Below, in pieces: positions 44,844 to 58,900 of a DNA stretch of 64,000 bases (position 1 is the stretch's first letter; each line of letters starts with the position of its first letter). The DNA is from Rhizophagus prolifer (lineage: Eukaryota; Glomeromycota; Glomeromycetes; Glomerales; Glomeraceae). Position numbers and translations under genes: made by a program. The stretch lies in contig NQWY01033934.1 in the NCBI GenBank assembly GCA_019425655.1, forward strand, positions 171,027 through 235,026. The letters are read 5' to 3'. The notes below the pieces were generated by a model. That model was not told where the DNA came from and ran no database searches. It saw only the letters and a program-made list of their open reading frames with translations.

Positions 44844-47800
44844 ATGAATAAAGTTTATAAGGTCATTTGGAATGCTTCAATTGGAGCATGGGTTGCAACA
44901 TCTGAAATTGCAAAAGGTAAAACAAAGACTAAATCAAAAACTTTAAATGCATCAGCGATTATTTTAACTAGTTTAATTAGTTTTACGCCAAATGCTTTCG
45001 CAGGGACAAATACCGAGGGTGGAGCAGGCCAAGGAACATCTATTTCAGGAACAACTTCTTGTCGTGAAGGAAATGCGAGTACTGCCAATGAAAAAGATGT
45101 TGCTATTGGTTGTGGAGCCCAAACTCAAGACCGAACAGGCTCTAACATCGCAAACCGTAACAATCCTTATAATAATTCTACTGGTGCTTATGCTGGTGCA
45201 ATGAAACAAGGTGGAGCAATCAGTGTCGGTACTGGCGCTGTAGTTGAGAAAGGTTTAGGTACTGCAATTGGTTCTTATGCTACAACTCAAGGTATTTCAG
45301 GTGTAGCAATTGGTACAGGTGCTTTATCTTCTGGAAATACTGCTCTTGCGGTTGGGCGCCAATCTGCCGCGACTGCCGATTTTTCTCAAGCCATTGGTAA
45401 TGTTGCAGCAGCTACAGGTAAAGGCTCTTTAGCAATTGGTCACTCGGCAACGGCAGAAGGTTACCGTTCAATTGCAATTGGTTCACCAGATATTGAAAAC
45501 GCTGACCCAGTTGCGGGGCAAGCAGGTGCTGCTTATCAACCTAAAATGGCAACAAAAGCAACCGGTAAAGACTCGATTGCTTTTGGTGGTGGCGCAGTGG
45601 CCACTGAGGAAAATGCTTTAGCGATTGGTGCATTTTCAGAATCTAAAGGTAAAAAATCTGTTGCAATTGGTACAGGCGCAAAAGCACAAAAAGATAATGC
45701 TGTTGTGATTGGAGACCAAGCTGAGGCTACTTTTGATGGTGGTGTCGCAATTGGTAAAGGTGCACGTTCAGAAGCTGAAAATAGTATTGCTGTAGGTAAA
45801 GATTCAAAAGCAGTCCAAGCTAGGGGTGAAAGTTTCTTAACTAAACAATCAGCTCCAACTGGTGTTTTATCAATTGGTGACGTGGGAAGTGAGCGTCGTA
45901 TTCAAAACGTGGCAGATGGTTCAGCAGATTCGGATGCTGCCACCATACGTCAGTTAAAAGCGGCTCGTACTCACTATGTCAGTATCAATGATAATGGTCA
46001 GCAAGGTGGCAACTTTGAAAATGATGGGGCGACTGGACGTAATGCAATTGCTGTCGGGATGAATACTTCTGCTACTGCTCGTGATGCAATGGCGATTGGT
46101 GGATATGCACGAGCAACGGGAATTGGTGCAATTTCAATGGGTAGTAGCAGCCAAACGGTTGGCAGTGGTGATGTTGCTATTGGCCGTAATGCTTCGACAA
46201 AAGGTGCAGAAGGGACACCGTCTGGTTATAGCAACCAATCAATTGCGATTGGTGACCAGACCAAAGCGATTGGAGATCAGTCGATTGCGATTGGTGCCGA
46301 TGTCATTGCAAGAGGAAACTCTTCTGTTGCCATTGGTGGTGATGATGTAGATAAAATTGCACAAGATGCTGAGCTGAGTAAAACCTATACAGAAATTACG
46401 GGTGGTGTGCTTAAAGCAGGTAAGTATCCAACAACTGAAGCGAATCACGGCTCAACTGCTGTAGGTACTCAAGCTGTAGGTACTGGTGCATTTTCATCGG
46501 CTTTCGGTATGACATCTAAAGCAACTGGTGATGCTTCATCTGCTTTTGGCGTCATGTCTAATGCTTCAGGTAAAGGTGCTGCTGCATTCGGTGCTGTTGC
46601 ACAAGCAACAGGTGATGGTGCATCTGCAATGGGTATTAACTCATTTGCATCGGGTACAAACTCAACAGCAATTGGCTCTGGTAACAAACCCGGTGAAGGT
46701 GCAAAAGCAACTGGCAACAGTGCTGCTGCAATTGGTAGTGGTGCTCAAGCAACAGGTGGTAACTCGGCTGCAATTGGTAAAGGGGCTGAGGCTACAAATG
46801 AAAATGCTGCTGCTGTCGGCGGCGGTGCAAAAGCAGCTGGTAAAAATGCTGCAGCTATTGGTGGTGGTGCAATTGCCGACCAAGAAAATGCAGTTGCAGT
46901 TGGTCAAGGTGCCCAGTCTTTGGTTGAAGGTGGTGTCGCTTTAGGTGCACGTAGTAAAGTAGAAGCTAAAAATAGTGTTGCTTTAGGCCAAGATGCTGTA
47001 GCAACCGAAGCGACAGGAAGCTCTTTCCTGACCAATCGTGATGCTTCTAAATCTAATGGTGTTATTTCTGTTGGGTCGGCTGGAAAAGAACGCCGTATTA
47101 CCAATGTTGAAGATGGCTCAGCTGACTCAGATGCGGTAACAGTACGCCAGCTTAAAAATGTTGATGGACGTGTAAACCAAAACACGAGCAATATTAGTAA
47201 AAATGCTCAGAATATTACCAATCTAAATCAAAAGTTAGATGATACAAGAACTGACTTGGGTAACCAGATTACGGATACAAACACCAGGCTAAACAATACC
47301 AAAGATCAGTTAACAACTCAGATTAACGACACTAAAACTGAGTTAAACAATACGATTGGTAATACGAAAACTGAACTGAATACCAAAATTGACAACACCA
47401 AAACCGAGCTTGAAAACAAAGGCTTGAACTTTGCTGGCAACAGTGGAGCAGATGTCCACCGTAAACTTGGCGAGAAGCTCAATATTGTAGGTGGTGCAGC
47501 TGCCTCAACACCAGCTGCGAAAACAAGCGGTGAAAATGTCATTACCCGTACTACTCAAGATGGTATCCAGATTGAGTTATTAAAAGACTCGAAGTTTGAC
47601 AGTGTGACTACTGGCAATACCACTTTAAACAATAATGGCTTAACGATTAAAGACGGTCCAAGCATTACTAAAGAAGGTATTAATGCTGGTGGTAAACAAA
47701 TTACGAATGTTGCAGATGGTGTAAATGCTAAAGATGCAGTGAATGTTGATCAGCTCACCAAAGTAAAAGATAACTTAAATGGCAAAATCACTGATACCAA

Positions 47801-50800
47801 TAATCAGTTAAATGATGCGAAAAAAGATTTGGGTAATCAGATCGCTGATACCAACAAGAATTTAAATGATGCTAAGAAAGATATTGGTAATCAGATTACC
47901 GATACCAACACCAAGTTAAACAATACCAAAGATCAGTTAACTACTCAGATTAACGATACTAAAACTGAGTTAAACAACACGATTGGTAATACGAAAACTG
48001 AATTAAATACCAAAATTGACAGCACCAAGACCGAGCTTGAAAACAAAGGCTTGAACTTTGCTGGTAACAGTGGAGCAGATGTCCACCGTAAACTTGGTGA
48101 TAAGCTCAATATCGTAGGCGGTGCGGATGCTTCAACTCCAGCTTCAAAAACAAGCGGTGAAAATGTCATTACCCGTACTACTCAAGATGGCATCCAGATT
48201 GAACTGTTAAAAGACTCGAAGTTTGATAGTGTGACTACTGGCAATACCACTTTGAACAATAACGGTTTGACGATTAAAGAAGGTCCAAGCATTACTAAAG
48301 AAGGTATTAATGCTGGTGGTAAACAAATTATCAATGTAGCTGATGGTGTAAACGCTAAAGATGTAGTGAATAAAGGTCAGTTAGATGATCTTGCTGCCAA
48401 GCAAAATGCAACTGATGATGCTGCAGTGAAATACGATGATGCCAAAAGCAAAGATAAAGTTACCTTAAAAGGTAAGGATGGTACGGTCTTAGATAACGTG
48501 AAAGCTGGCAATATTTCAGCGACTTCAAAAGAGGCAGTAAATGGTAGTCAGATTCATAATATTTCAAACAGTATTAAAAACAGCATTGGTGGAAATACAG
48601 TTGTAAATCCAGACGGTAGCCTGACGACCAATAACATTGGCGGCACGGGTAAAAACAACATCAATGATGCAATTACTGAAGTAAAAAATACTGCAACTAA
48701 AGCAAAAACAACTGTAACTGAAGGCGATAATGTCGTTGTAAAAGAAACTGTTAATAAAGATGGCAGTACTAACTACGAAGTATCGACTAAAAAAGATCTG
48801 ACATTAAACAGCGTAACTGCAGGCGATAGCGTACTTACTAATAATGGCTTAACTATTAAAGACGGTCCAAGCATTACTAAAGACGGTATAAATGCTGGTG
48901 GTAAACAAATTACCAATGTGGCAGATGGTGTAAATGCTAAAGATGCAGTGAATGTCGATCAGCTAACTAAAATCAAAGACAGCTTAAATGGCAAAATCAC
49001 TGATACCAACACCAAGCTGGACACGACTAAAGATCAGTTAACGACTCAGATTAACGATACTAAAACTGAGTTAAACAACACGATTGGTAACACCAAAACT
49101 GAACTAAATACCAAAATCGACAATACCAAAACCGAGCTTGAAAACAAAGGCCTGAACTTTGCTGGCAACAGTGGAGCAGATGTCCACCGCAAACTTGGTG
49201 AGAAGCTCAATATCGTAGGCGGTGCGGATGCTTCAATTTCAGCTTCAAAAACAAGCGGTGAAAATGTCATTACCCGTACGACTCAAGATGGTATCCAGAT
49301 TGAGTTATTAAAAGACTCGAAGTTTGACAGTGTGACTACTGGCAACACGACTATAAACAATAATGGTTTGACTATTAAAGAAGGTCCAAGCATTACTAAA
49401 GACGGTATTAATGCTGGTGGTAAACAAATTATCAATGTAGCTGATGGTGTAAACGCTAAAGATGCAGTGAATAAAGGTCAGTTAGATGATCTTGCTGCCA
49501 AGCAAAATGCAACTGATGATGCTGCGGTGAAATACGATGATGCCAAAAATAAAGATAAAGTTACCTTAAAAGGTAAAGATGGCACGGTCTTAGATAATGT
49601 GAAAGCAGGCAATATTTCAGCGACTTCAAAAGAGGCAGTAAATGGCAGCCAGATTCACAATATTTCAAACAGTATTAAAAACAGCATTGGTGGAAATACA
49701 GTTGTAAATCCAGACGGTAGCCTGACGACCAATAACATTGGCGGCACGGGTAAAAACAACATCAATGATGCAATTACTGAAGTAAAAAATACTGCAACTA
49801 AAGCAAAAACAACTGTAACTGAAGGCGACAACATTGTTGTAAAACAATCTGTTAATAAAGATGGTAGTACTAACTACGAGGTAGCGACCAAGAAAGATCT
49901 AACTTTAGATAGCGTTACTACAGGCGATAGCATACTTAATCATAATGGTTTGACTATTAAAGATGGTCCAAGCATGACTAAAGATGGCATTAATGCCGGC
50001 GGTAAGAAAATTACTGATGTCGCGAATGGCGTTATTGCACAAGACTCTAAAGATGCTGTAAATGGCAGTCAGGTTCATAACATCTCAACAAGTATTAAAA
50101 ATAGCATTGGTGGAAATACAGTTGTAAACCCAGACGGTAGCCTGACGACTAATAACATTGGTGGCACGGGTAAAAACAATATCAATGACGCAATCAAGTC
50201 GGTAGATGACAAAGTCACTAATAGTGTAAATGACTTGACCCAAAAAGGGCTGAATTTTGGTGCAAATGACCAGAAAGCAACTCAGGGTAAAGCTGTTCAT
50301 CGTAAGCTTGGTGACACCATTAATATTGTAGGTGGTGCTAATCCAGAAACTGCTGAAGATAAAACCAGTGGTGAAAACATTATTACTCGTACCACAGAAG
50401 ATGGCATCAAAATCGAGATGCTAAAAGATGTGAAGTTCGACAGTGTAAATGTTGGTGGTCATGTCTTGAATCAGCAAGGTCTTATCATTAAAGGTGGTCC
50501 AAGCATCACAATTAATGGTATTGATGCTGGAAGTAAGCAAATTATCAATGTTGCAGATGGTGTTAATGCAAAAGATGCAGTGAACAAAGGCCAGTTAGAT
50601 AAACAAATTAATGAAGTTAAAGATCAAATTGGTAAAGATATTGGCAAACTTTCTGATCATGCTGTGCAGTATGACAAAGATAAAAATGGCAATGTCGACA
50701 AGAACTCAGTCACTTTAGGTGGTGGAGATAAAGGTACAAACCTGAAAAATGTAGCTGATGGTAAAGTTGCTGAAGGTTCTAAAGACGCCGTAAATGGTGG

Positions 50801-51518
50801 TCAATTGTGGAATGTTCAAAATCAGGTCGATAAGAACTCGAATGATATTAAGAACATTCAGAACAACATTGATAACATTTCTAATGGTAAAGCAGGTTTA
50901 GTTCAACAGCAAAAACCAAATGGTGAAATCACGGTCGGTAAAGACACGGGTGGTACTAGCGTAAATATGGCTGGTAAAGACGGTGATCGAGTTGTCCAAG
51001 GTGTTAAAGATGGCGAGATTAAAGCTGGTTCGAACCAAGCCGTAAATGGTGGTCAGATTCACAATATTTCAGACAGTATTAAAAACAGTATCGGTGGAAA
51101 TACATCAGTAAATAGTGATGGTTCAATCACGACTAAGAATATTGGTGGAACGGGTAAAGACAATATTAATGATGCCATTGGTACGTTAAATCAGTCGAAC
51201 CAAGAATTAGGCAACAAAATTACCAATCTGGGAGATCAGTTACAACAAGTATTCTATGACACCAATAAACGTATTGATGACGTTGAGAAAAAAGCCAATG
51301 CAGGTATTGCCGCTGCAATGGCCCTAGAAAATGCACCATTTGTAGCAGGTAAATATACCTATGCTGTAGGCGCTGCATATCATGGTGGTGAAAATGCTGT
51401 CGGTGTGACCTTACGTAAAACCTCTGATAATGGTCGTTGGTCAATCACAGGTGGTGTAGCGGCTGCTTCTCAAGGTGAGCCAAGCGTTCGTATTGGTATT
51501 AGTGGTGTTATTAACTAA
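44844..51518 (+). CDS. TAA1: trimeric autotransporter adhesin (Ata/AtaA-like)
   Basis: A 2224-aa type Vc autotransporter. ESPR extended signal [18 protein letters not shown], predicted cleavage after Ala53 (NAFA/GTN). Two YadA-like heads of AIG-x-GA repeats (residues ~75-345 and ~375-740), each closed by a neck ([15 protein letters not shown] at ~351 and [15 protein letters not shown] at ~750). The stalk (~760-2115) has coiled coils, YDD-like [12 protein letters not shown] segments, and three copies of a [17 protein letters not shown] module. The last ~105 residues form the trimeric barrel anchor ending RIGISGVIN. The ATG at 44844 with GAGAAG upstream is chosen over an earlier in-frame ATG. 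It likely forms a surface fibre for attachment; the ligand is unknown. tpgA-1 follows. Confidence 0.93.
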   Translation: MNKVYKVIWNASIGAWVATSEIAKGKTKTKSKTLNASAIILTSLISFTPNAFAGTNTEGGAGQGTSISGTTSCREGNASTANEKDVAIGCGAQTQDRTGSNIANRNNPYNNSTGAYAGAMKQGGAISVGTGAVVEKGLGTAIGSYATTQGISGVAIGTGALSSGNTALAVGRQSAATADFSQAIGNVAAATGKGSLAIGHSATAEGYRSIAIGSPDIENADPVAGQAGAAYQPKMATKATGKDSIAFGGGAVATEENALAIGAFSESKGKKSVAIGTGAKAQKDNAVVIGDQAEATFDGGVAIGKGARSEAENSIAVGKDSKAVQARGESFLTKQSAPTGVLSIGDVGSERRIQNVADGSADSDAATIRQLKAARTHYVSINDNGQQGGNFENDGATGRNAIAVGMNTSATARDAMAIGGYARATGIGAISMGSSSQTVGSGDVAIGRNASTKGAEGTPSGYSNQSIAIGDQTKAIGDQSIAIGADVIARGNSSVAIGGDDVDKIAQDAELSKTYTEITGGVLKAGKYPTTEANHGSTAVGTQAVGTGAFSSAFGMTSKATGDASSAFGVMSNASGKGAAAFGAVAQATGDGASAMGINSFASGTNSTAIGSGNKPGEGAKATGNSAAAIGSGAQATGGNSAAIGKGAEATNENAAAVGGGAKAAGKNAAAIGGGAIADQENAVAVGQGAQSLVEGGVALGARSKVEAKNSVALGQDAVATEATGSSFLTNRDASKSNGVISVGSAGKERRITNVEDGSADSDAVTVRQLKNVDGRVNQNTSNISKNAQNITNLNQKLDDTRTDLGNQITDTNTRLNNTKDQLTTQINDTKTELNNTIGNTKTELNTKIDNTKTELENKGLNFAGNSGADVHRKLGEKLNIVGGAAASTPAAKTSGENVITRTTQDGIQIELLKDSKFDSVTTGNTTLNNNGLTIKDGPSITKEGINAGGKQITNVADGVNAKDAVNVDQLTKVKDNLNGKITDTNNQLNDAKKDLGNQIADTNKNLNDAKKDIGNQITDTNTKLNNTKDQLTTQINDTKTELNNTIGNTKTELNTKIDSTKTELENKGLNFAGNSGADVHRKLGDKLNIVGGADASTPASKTSGENVITRTTQDGIQIELLKDSKFDSVTTGNTTLNNNGLTIKEGPSITKEGINAGGKQIINVADGVNAKDVVNKGQLDDLAAKQNATDDAAVKYDDAKSKDKVTLKGKDGTVLDNVKAGNISATSKEAVNGSQIHNISNSIKNSIGGNTVVNPDGSLTTNNIGGTGKNNINDAITEVKNTATKAKTTVTEGDNVVVKETVNKDGSTNYEVSTKKDLTLNSVTAGDSVLTNNGLTIKDGPSITKDGINAGGKQITNVADGVNAKDAVNVDQLTKIKDSLNGKITDTNTKLDTTKDQLTTQINDTKTELNNTIGNTKTELNTKIDNTKTELENKGLNFAGNSGADVHRKLGEKLNIVGGADASISASKTSGENVITRTTQDGIQIELLKDSKFDSVTTGNTTINNNGLTIKEGPSITKDGINAGGKQIINVADGVNAKDAVNKGQLDDLAAKQNATDDAAVKYDDAKNKDKVTLKGKDGTVLDNVKAGNISATSKEAVNGSQIHNISNSIKNSIGGNTVVNPDGSLTTNNIGGTGKNNINDAITEVKNTATKAKTTVTEGDNIVVKQSVNKDGSTNYEVATKKDLTLDSVTTGDSILNHNGLTIKDGPSMTKDGINAGGKKITDVANGVIAQDSKDAVNGSQVHNISTSIKNSIGGNTVVNPDGSLTTNNIGGTGKNNINDAIKSVDDKVTNSVNDLTQKGLNFGANDQKATQGKAVHRKLGDTINIVGGANPETAEDKTSGENIITRTTEDGIKIEMLKDVKFDSVNVGGHVLNQQGLIIKGGPSITINGIDAGSKQIINVADGVNAKDAVNKGQLDKQINEVKDQIGKDIGKLSDHAVQYDKDKNGNVDKNSVTLGGGDKGTNLKNVADGKVAEGSKDAVNGGQLWNVQNQVDKNSNDIKNIQNNIDNISNGKAGLVQQQKPNGEITVGKDTGGTSVNMAGKDGDRVVQGVKDGEIKAGSNQAVNGGQIHNISDSIKNSIGGNTSVNSDGSITTKNIGGTGKDNINDAIGTLNQSNQELGNKITNLGDQLQQVFYDTNKRIDDVEKKANAGIAAAMALENAPFVAGKYTYAVGAAYHGGENAVGVTLRKTSDNGRWSITGGVAAASQGEPSVRIGISGVIN
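47928..48880 (+). repeat. TAA1 internal direct repeat, copy 1
   Basis: This stretch of the stalk recurs colinearly 1101 bp downstream at high identity, covering the NDTKTEL coils, the GLNFAGNSG module, the YDD-like segment and the [15 protein letters not shown] module. Confidence 0.75.
49029..49981 (+). repeat. TAA1 internal direct repeat, copy 2
   Basis: Partner of 47928-48880 with a constant 1101-bp offset, checked at several positions (for example the GTATTAAAAA of the NSIGG module at 48571 and 49672). Confidence 0.75.
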
Positions 51519-51528
51519 GAAACTGATT

Positions 51529-51550
51529 AGGAGAGTAGCAATGCTCTCCT
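51529..51550 (+). other. Intergenic hairpin between TAA1 and tpgA-1
   Basis: AGGAGAG pairs with CTCTCCT around an 8-nt loop, 11 bp after the TAA1 stop. No long T-run follows. A similar hairpin lies between TAA2 and tpgA-2, suggesting a kept regulatory or mRNA-stabilising element. Confidence 0.55.
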
Positions 51551-51578
51551 TGCTTGACAGATTAAAGAGATTATAGAA

Positions 51579-52358
51579 ATGAATAAAACAATCCAAAGCT
51601 TAGTCGTAGCAGCTTTTGCTGGTTTCACGGTAACAACTTATGCAAATGAACCAGCTCAGCCACAGGAAATTCATTTTCCAGCGATTGAAAAAAGTTATTT
51701 AAAACAAGTAAAACGCTATGAATACCAAGATGTTGCTCGTTTAGATCAAGGCCTAAATAAAGACCAAATTCGAGCTTTACTAGGCAATCCACAATTTAGT
51801 GAAGGACTTTTTGCGGTAAAAGTTTGGAATTATGTATTAGATGTCCGTGTTCCTAACACAAACCAGTACCAACGTTGCCAGTTACGTATTGATTTTGATA
51901 AGCGCTATTTAGCAGAACGTTTATCTTGGAAAGGTGAGGCTTGTGAAGGTTTGGTTGCTTGGGGAGAAAATAATCAGGTATCAGCACATAGCACTGTAAT
52001 TGCAGATCGTACAGCGAGTGTCTTATTTGCCTTTGATCGATTTGATGCGAGTGCCATTGAAGAAGGTGCCGAGAGCATTACCAAAATTGCTGAGCAGATT
52101 AAAAAAAGTCAAACAAGGAATCCTATTATTGTTTCAGGCTTTACGGATCGGTTAGGTAAATTTAGCTATAACCAACAATTGTCTTCACAACGTGCTAATA
52201 CTGTTGCCAAATTATTGGTGCAACAGGGCATTGTAGCAAGTCGAATCCAAATACAGGCAAATAGTCAGACCGATTTATATAAACAGTGTAGCGGTAACAA
52301 TAGTTCACAACTTATTCAATGTTTAGCGCCAAATAGACGTGTTAATATCAATTGGTAA
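51579..52358 (+). CDS. tpgA: TpgA-like peptidoglycan-associated partner of the adhesin, copy 1
   Basis: A 259-aa secreted protein with signal peptide [20 protein letters not shown] ending TYA. The middle part resembles the BamE/SmpA fold ([19 protein letters not shown] then VWNYVLDVR). The C-terminal ~115 residues are an OmpA-like peptidoglycan-binding domain ([49 protein letters not shown]). In Acinetobacter Tol5 TpgA binds the AtaA anchor and peptidoglycan and stabilises the adhesin; position and domains indicate the same job here. It is 60 bp after TAA1 and probably cotranscribed. Confidence 0.85.
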   Translation: MNKTIQSLVVAAFAGFTVTTYANEPAQPQEIHFPAIEKSYLKQVKRYEYQDVARLDQGLNKDQIRALLGNPQFSEGLFAVKVWNYVLDVRVPNTNQYQRCQLRIDFDKRYLAERLSWKGEACEGLVAWGENNQVSAHSTVIADRTASVLFAFDRFDASAIEEGAESITKIAEQIKKSQTRNPIIVSGFTDRLGKFSYNQQLSSQRANTVAKLLVQQGIVASRIQIQANSQTDLYKQCSGNNSSQLIQCLAPNRRVNINW

Positions 52359-52405
52359 AACGGTCTGTCAGGTAAAAGTAACCACTTTTAAAGTGGTTAC
52401 TTTTA
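51675..52405 (+). repeat. tpgA direct repeat, copy 1 (gene body plus terminator)
   Basis: From the codons for [11 protein letters not shown] through the terminator this DNA matches 60026-60756 colinearly (8351-bp offset, no indel seen). Upstream of the boundary the two genes differ completely. Confidence 0.85.
52374..52405 (+). terminator. Terminator after tpgA-1
   Basis: AAAAGTAACCACTTT pairs with AAAGTGGTTACTTTT around a minimal loop. An identical copy follows tpgA-2. Confidence 0.85.
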
Positions 52406-52917
52406 TTCTTTTAGTAAACTGAAAAATAAATCAATCAGCTACATTTTGAGTCATATAATCCTTTCATTGCCTATAAAATCATAAAGCGAATCTGATGGGG
52501 AAAATCCATATAAAATACCCAAACTTTAATATTCTAATAAACACTTCTAAACAATCAGTCTTTAAAAATGATTATTTATCAAAATAATGAAATTTTTTTA
52601 ATAAAAATAAAGCGATAGTTTTTAACTATAAATTCAAATTCAATATTTTGTTTTTATTATCTTTTGAATATAAAAAAGTTTGCTTTACCTACAAAGTTTT
52701 ATTTTGGGTAAAAAATCATAATATATTTTTTGTATTTATTTGATTATATATCGTACTTTTTTCTTGTTTTTCATCGCGTTACAGGATTTTTTTGTGATTT
52801 ACCTCTCATTTTTTATTTGATATATTCCGCAAAATTTGCCAAACCTTTTGTTTTTTTGAATCTTTATGTAACTCAAGGTAAGCATTGTTTATTTTTTGTA
52901 AAAATGTGAGTAGGTAT
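52406..52917. other. AT-rich control region upstream of TAA2
   Basis: About 510 bp, very AT-rich, no convincing gene. It contains the CRP-like site at 52793. Composition resembles the regions upstream of TAA1 and TAA3. Confidence 0.55.
52793..52808. promoter_or_regulatory. CRP/Vfr-like site upstream of TAA2
   Basis: TGTGATTTACCTCTCA has an intact TGTGA half and one mismatch in the second half (TCTCA for TCACA). It lies 109 bp before the TAA2 start and nearly matches the TAA3 site. Confidence 0.5.
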
Positions 52918-55900
52918 ATGAATAAAATATACAAAGTAATTTGGAATGCTTCATTAGGAATTTGGGTTGCTGTTTCTGAAATTGCAAAAGGGAAAACAAA
53001 AAATTGTTCAGGCGTTGCTTCTAGCACAAATGAACTTATTGTGGATGATGAAACCTCTGAGTCAAAGCGCTTTGAATATAAAGTACTAGTATTAGCTATA
53101 TTAGGTGTGATTACTCCTTCCGCATTTGCTGGTTATGAGGCTGGTGGAGGTAGCACTTTTACAAACTGTACTTCAACATCTGCCGGGTCTGGTTCGAGAT
53201 CAGCTGGTAGTGTAGCAATAGGAACATCTGCTACAGCAACAACTCCAACAAGTGGTCAAGCCTGTGCACCTACAAAAGATTCTATTGCGATAGGATTAAG
53301 CGCAAGTACTGCTGGTGCAGCAGGAAATAATCAAAGTATTGCTATTGGACGAGAAAGTGCTGCATCTGGCGATCAGGCTATTGCATTGGGAGCAAATGTA
53401 AAGGCGAGTGGAAATTCATCTGTTGCGATTGGCGGAGATGACGTTGATAAAGTCGTAGATAGTGATGGTGCACTATATACTACGATTACTGGTGGAACGA
53501 TTGTAAAAAATAATTATATTCCAACAGAATCTAGTGGTGCTGCAAGTACCGCTATGGGGGTACAAGCAAAGGCGAGTGGAGCATTTTCTACAGCTTTAGG
53601 TATGACATCAGCAGCGACGGGACCTGCTTCGGTTGCTTTAGGTGTGAACTCAACAGCTACTGGACAAGGAGCTTTGGCGATAGGTGCTGTTTCTAACGCT
53701 CAAGACAACGGGACTATTGCAGTTGGTATTAACTCCAAAGCAGTTGGTAATAACTCAATTGCTATAGGTTCTGGTAATACAAGTACCACTGGTGCAAATA
53801 CAACAGGTCCAAATGCCACATCAATTGGTAGCAATGCTAGTGCGGTTGTAGATTCTACAGCTATTGGTTCTGGGGCAAAAGCAAATGTGAGCGGAGGTGT
53901 TGCAATTGGTAAAGATTCTGTTGCAAACACTGCTGCTGGAGTGGCTGGTTTTGATCCAATAACAGGTACAACATCAACACAAACAACAAATGTATGGAAA
54001 TCTACGCAAGGTGTAATTGCTTTAGGTGATGCAGCAAATAATGTCACACGTCAGCTTACAGGTTTGGCCGCAGGAACGAATGATTCAGATGCTGTAAACG
54101 TTGCACAGTTAAAAACAGTAACTAATCAGACATTTAAATTGCAAGCAAATGGTGATGTAGCTTCTGCTGTAAAAACAAGCGACACTGTCCAATTTCTCGA
54201 TGGTAAAAATATTAATATTACGCGTTCAGGGAATAATATTACGGTACAGACAGTTGATACGCCAACATTTACTAGCGTAACAACTGGTAATAGTAAACTA
54301 GATAACAGTGGCTTAAACATTACGGGTGGCCCAAGTGTAACCACAGCAGGGATTAATGCGGGTAATCAGAAAATTACCAATGTTAAAGCAGGCACTAATG
54401 CGACTGATGCAGTCAATTTTAGCCAGTTAAATGCAACCAACCAGAATGTAACCACTGCACAAAACACAGCAAATACCGCATTGACCAATGCAGCAGCAGC
54501 GCAAGCGACGGCAGACAAAGGCCTGAACTTTAGTGTGAATGGTGGTACAACTGACAACGTGAAGTTAGGTGAAACGGTTAACTTTGCAGATGGGACGAAC
54601 ACAACAGCAGAGTATGACCCTGCAACCAATACCTATAAATACAGTGTCAATGACAACATTGCATTAACCAATGCGGGCAGTTTAACGGTCGGTAACACTA
54701 AGGTTGATGACAGTGGCTTAACCATTACAGGCGGTCCAAGTATAACGACTGCGGGTATCAATGCTGCTAACCAGAAGATTACTAATGTCGCAGCAGGAAC
54801 CATTTCATCTACATCAACAGATGCAGTAAACGGTAGCCAGTTAAATGCAACCAACCAGAATGTAACGACTGCTCAGAACACCGCAAACACAGCGGTGACG
54901 AATGCAGCAGCAGCCCAAAATACTGCAAACACGGCAGTCACCAATGCAGCAGCAGCCCAAGCGACAGCAGACAAAGGCCTGAACTTTAGTGTGAATGGTG
55001 GCACAGCTGACAATGTGAAGTTGGGTGAAACGGTTAACTTTGCCAATGGAACCAACACCACAGCAACCTATGACCCTGCCACCAATACCTATAAATACAA
55101 TGTGAATGACAACATTGCATTAACCAATGCAGGTAGCTTAACAGTAGGAAATACTAAAGTTGATAACAGTGGCCTAAACATTACGGGTGGCCCAAGTGTA
55201 ACCACAGCAGGGATTAATGCGGGTAATCAGAAAATTACCAATGTTAAAGCAGGCATTAATGCGACTGATGCAGTCAATTTTAGCCAGTTAAATGCAACTA
55301 ACCAGAATGTAACCACTGCACAAAACACAGCAAATACCGCATTGACCAATGCAGCAGCAGCGCAAGCGACAGCAGATAAAGGCCTGAACTTTAGTGTGAA
55401 TGGTGGTACAACTGACAACGTGAAGTTAGGTGAAACGGTTAACTTTGCAGATGGGACGAACACAACAGTAGAGTATGACCCTGCAACCAATACCTATAAA
55501 TACAATGTGAATGACAACATTGCATTAACCAATGCGGGTAGCTTAACGGTCGGTAACACCAAGGTTGATAACAGCGGATTAAGCATTACTGGTGGCCCAA
55601 GTGTAACAACTGCGGGTATCAATGCTGCTAACCAGAAGATTACTAATGTCGCAGCAGGAACGAATGCAACTGATGCTGTTAATGTAAGCCAGTTGGGTGC
55701 TATTACTACAGCAGCAAACACCAAGACAGATGCTTTAGGTACCAGTATCGCGAGTAATTTAGGTGGTGGCGCAGTTTATAACCCAGTTACAGGTGCAGTC
55801 AGTTCCCCAATTTATACTGTAAATGGCAACAACGTAAATAACGTAGGTGCTGCAATCAGTGCATTGGACAAAGGCTGGACACTACAAAGTAATGGTACTA

Positions 55901-58900
55901 ATGCAGGTACAGTGAAAGTTGGTGATACCGTAGATATTGGTACGGTTGCAGGTGAAAGCAATCTGAAAGTAACCAAGACTGGAAATAATATCCAGTATGG
56001 TTTAAACCGTGATCTTAATATTGACAGCGTAACGGCAGGCGATAGCAAGTTAGACACCAATGGTTTAACCATTACAGGTGGTCCAAGTGTAACCAGTGCC
56101 GGTATTAATGCAGGCAACCAGAAAGTGACTAACGTTGCAGCAGGCACCATTTCATCTACATCCACAGATGCAGTGAATGGTAGTCAGTTAGATGCGACCA
56201 ACCAGAATGTAATGACTGCCCAAAATACTGCAAACACAGCGGTGACCAATGCAGCAGCAGCACAAGCGACGGCAGACAAAGGCCTTAACTTTAGTGTCAA
56301 TGGTGGTACAGCTAAGAACGTGAAGTTGGGTGAAACGGTTAACTTTGCAGATGGCACTAACACCACTGCAACGTATGACCCAGCAACCAATACCTATAAA
56401 TACAATGTGAATGACAACATTGTATTAACCAATGCAGGTAGCTTAACAGTAGGAAATACTAAAGTTGATAACAGTGGATTAAGCATTGCTGGTGGCCCAA
56501 GTGTAACAATTACGGGTATCAATGCGGCTAACCAGAAAGTGACTAACGTTGCAGCAGGTACGATTTCTGCGACATCAACAGATGCAGTGAATGGTAGCCA
56601 GTTAAATGCAACCAACCAGAATGTAACGACTGCACAAAATACTGCAAACACAGCAGTGACCAATGCAGCGGCAGCCCAAGTAACGGCAGACAAAGGCCTG
56701 AACTTTAGTGTGAATGGTGGTACAACTGACAACGTGAAGTTAGGTGAAACGGTTAACTTTGCAGATGGCACCAACACTACAGTAGAGTATGACCCTGCAA
56801 CCAATACTTATAAATACAATGTAAATGACAACATTGCATTAACCAATGCAGGTAGCTTAACAGTAGGAAATACTAAAGTTGATAACAGCGGATTAAGCAT
56901 TACTGGTGGCCCAAGTGTAACAACTGCGGGTATCAATGCTGCTAACCAGAAGATTACTAATGTAGCGGCAGGAACCAATCCGACTGATGCAGTGAATGTA
57001 AGCCAGTTGGGTGCAGTAACTACAGCAGCGAATAGTAAGACAGATGCTTTAGGTACAAGTACTGCAAGCAATCTTGGTGGTGGAGCAGTTTATAATCCGG
57101 TTACAGGTGCAGTCAGTTCACCAGTCTATAGCGTGAATGGTAACAACGTGAACAACGTTGGTGACGCGATCACAGCACTGGATAAAGGCTGGACACTACA
57201 AAGCAATGGTAGCAATGCGGGTGCAGTGAAAGCTGGTGATACCGTTGACATTGGTACGGTTGCAGGCGAAAGCAACCTGAAAGTAACCAAAACTGGAAAC
57301 AAGATCCAGTATGGCTTAAACCGAGATCTGAATATTGACAGTGTAACGGTAGGCGATAGCAAGCTAGACACCAACGGTTTAACCATTGCTGGTGGCCCAA
57401 GTGTAACAATTACGGGTATCAATGCGGCTAACCAGAAAGTGACTAACGTTGCTGCAGGTACGATTTCTGCGACATCAACAGATGCAGTGAATGGTAGCCA
57501 GTTAAATGCAACCAACCAGAATGTAACGACTGCACAAAATACTGCAAACACAGCAGTGACCAATGCAGCGGCAGCGCAAGCGACGGCAGACAAAGGCCTG
57601 AACTTTAGTGTGAATGGTGGTACAACTGACAACGTGAAGTTAGGTGAAACGGTTAACTTTGCAGATGGCACCAACACTACAGTAGAGTATGACCCTGCAA
57701 CCAATACCTATAAATACAATGTGAATGACAACATTGCATTAACCAATGCGGGTAGCTTAACGGTCGGTAACACCAAGGTTGATAACAGCGGATTAAGCAT
57801 TACTGGTGGCCCAAGTGTAACAACTGCGGGTATCAATGCTGCTAACCAGAAGATTACCAATGTCGCAGCAGGAACGAATGCAACTGATGCTGTTAATGTA
57901 AGCCAATTGGGTGCAGTAACTACAGCAGCGAATAGTAAGACAGATGCTTTAGGTACCAGTACCGCGAGTAATTTAGGTGGTGGCGCAGTTTATAATCCGG
58001 TTACAGGTGCAGTCAGTTCTCCAATTTATACTGTAAATGGCAACAACGTGAATAACGTTGGTGACGCGATCATAGCACTGGATAAAGGCTGGACCTTACA
58101 AAGCAATGGTGCCAATGCAGGTGCAGTGAAAGCTGGTGATACAGTTGACATTGGTACGGTTGCAGGTGAAAGCAATCTGAAAGTAATCAAGACTGGAAAT
58201 AATATCCAGTATGGTTTAAACCGTGATCTTAATATTGACAGCGTAACGGCAGGCGATAGCAAGTTAGACACCAATGGTTTAACCATTGCAGATGGCCCAA
58301 GTGTAACCAAGTCTGGTATTGATGCGGCTAACCAGAAAGTGACTAACGTTGCAGCAGGCACTATTTCTGCGACCTCTACAGATGCAGTAAATGGTAGTCA
58401 GTTACATACTCTCGATAGTCGTGTAACTAAGAATGGTGATTCTACAGCCAATATTTTTGGTGGTGGTGCCAAAGCTAATCCAGATGGTTCGATTTCTAAC
58501 CCGACTTATACTGTTGCAGGTACAAGCGCAAATAATGTTGGCGATGCTTTAACGGCATTGGATAAAGCAGTCACTGATGCAGGTACAGCAGCGAATGCTG
58601 GCTGGACTGTTTCAGCTAATGGTGATGCAGCGACTGCTAAAAAGATTAAACCAAATGGCAAAGTTAACTTTACAGGTGATGATAACTTAACTGTTGCTCA
58701 AAGCAGTGAAACTGATAATGAAGGTAATATCAAAGTTGCGTTGAACAAAAATTTGAAAGTTGATAGCGTCACGACTGGTAATACAGTTATCGATACGACT
58801 GGAGTAAAAGTTGGCGATAACGTTCAGTTGGGATCAACAGGTCTAATCATTGCTGGTGGTCCTAGTATCACTGCTTCTGGAATCAATGCAGGCAATAAGG

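Noticed and set aside
46081-46944. Plus-strand alternative frames in the TAA1 head (46081-46350, 46528-46944)
   Set aside because: Frame-shifted reading of head repeats giving Leu/Gln/Val-rich chains; the adhesin frame is uninterrupted.
57126-57704. Long minus-strand open frame (192 codons) inside TAA2, and many similar ones at 53700-63884
   Set aside because: They mirror the repeated, Thr/Asn/Ala-rich sense codons of the adhesins and recur in each repeat copy. They read as Val/Leu/Pro-rich low-complexity chains without start signals.
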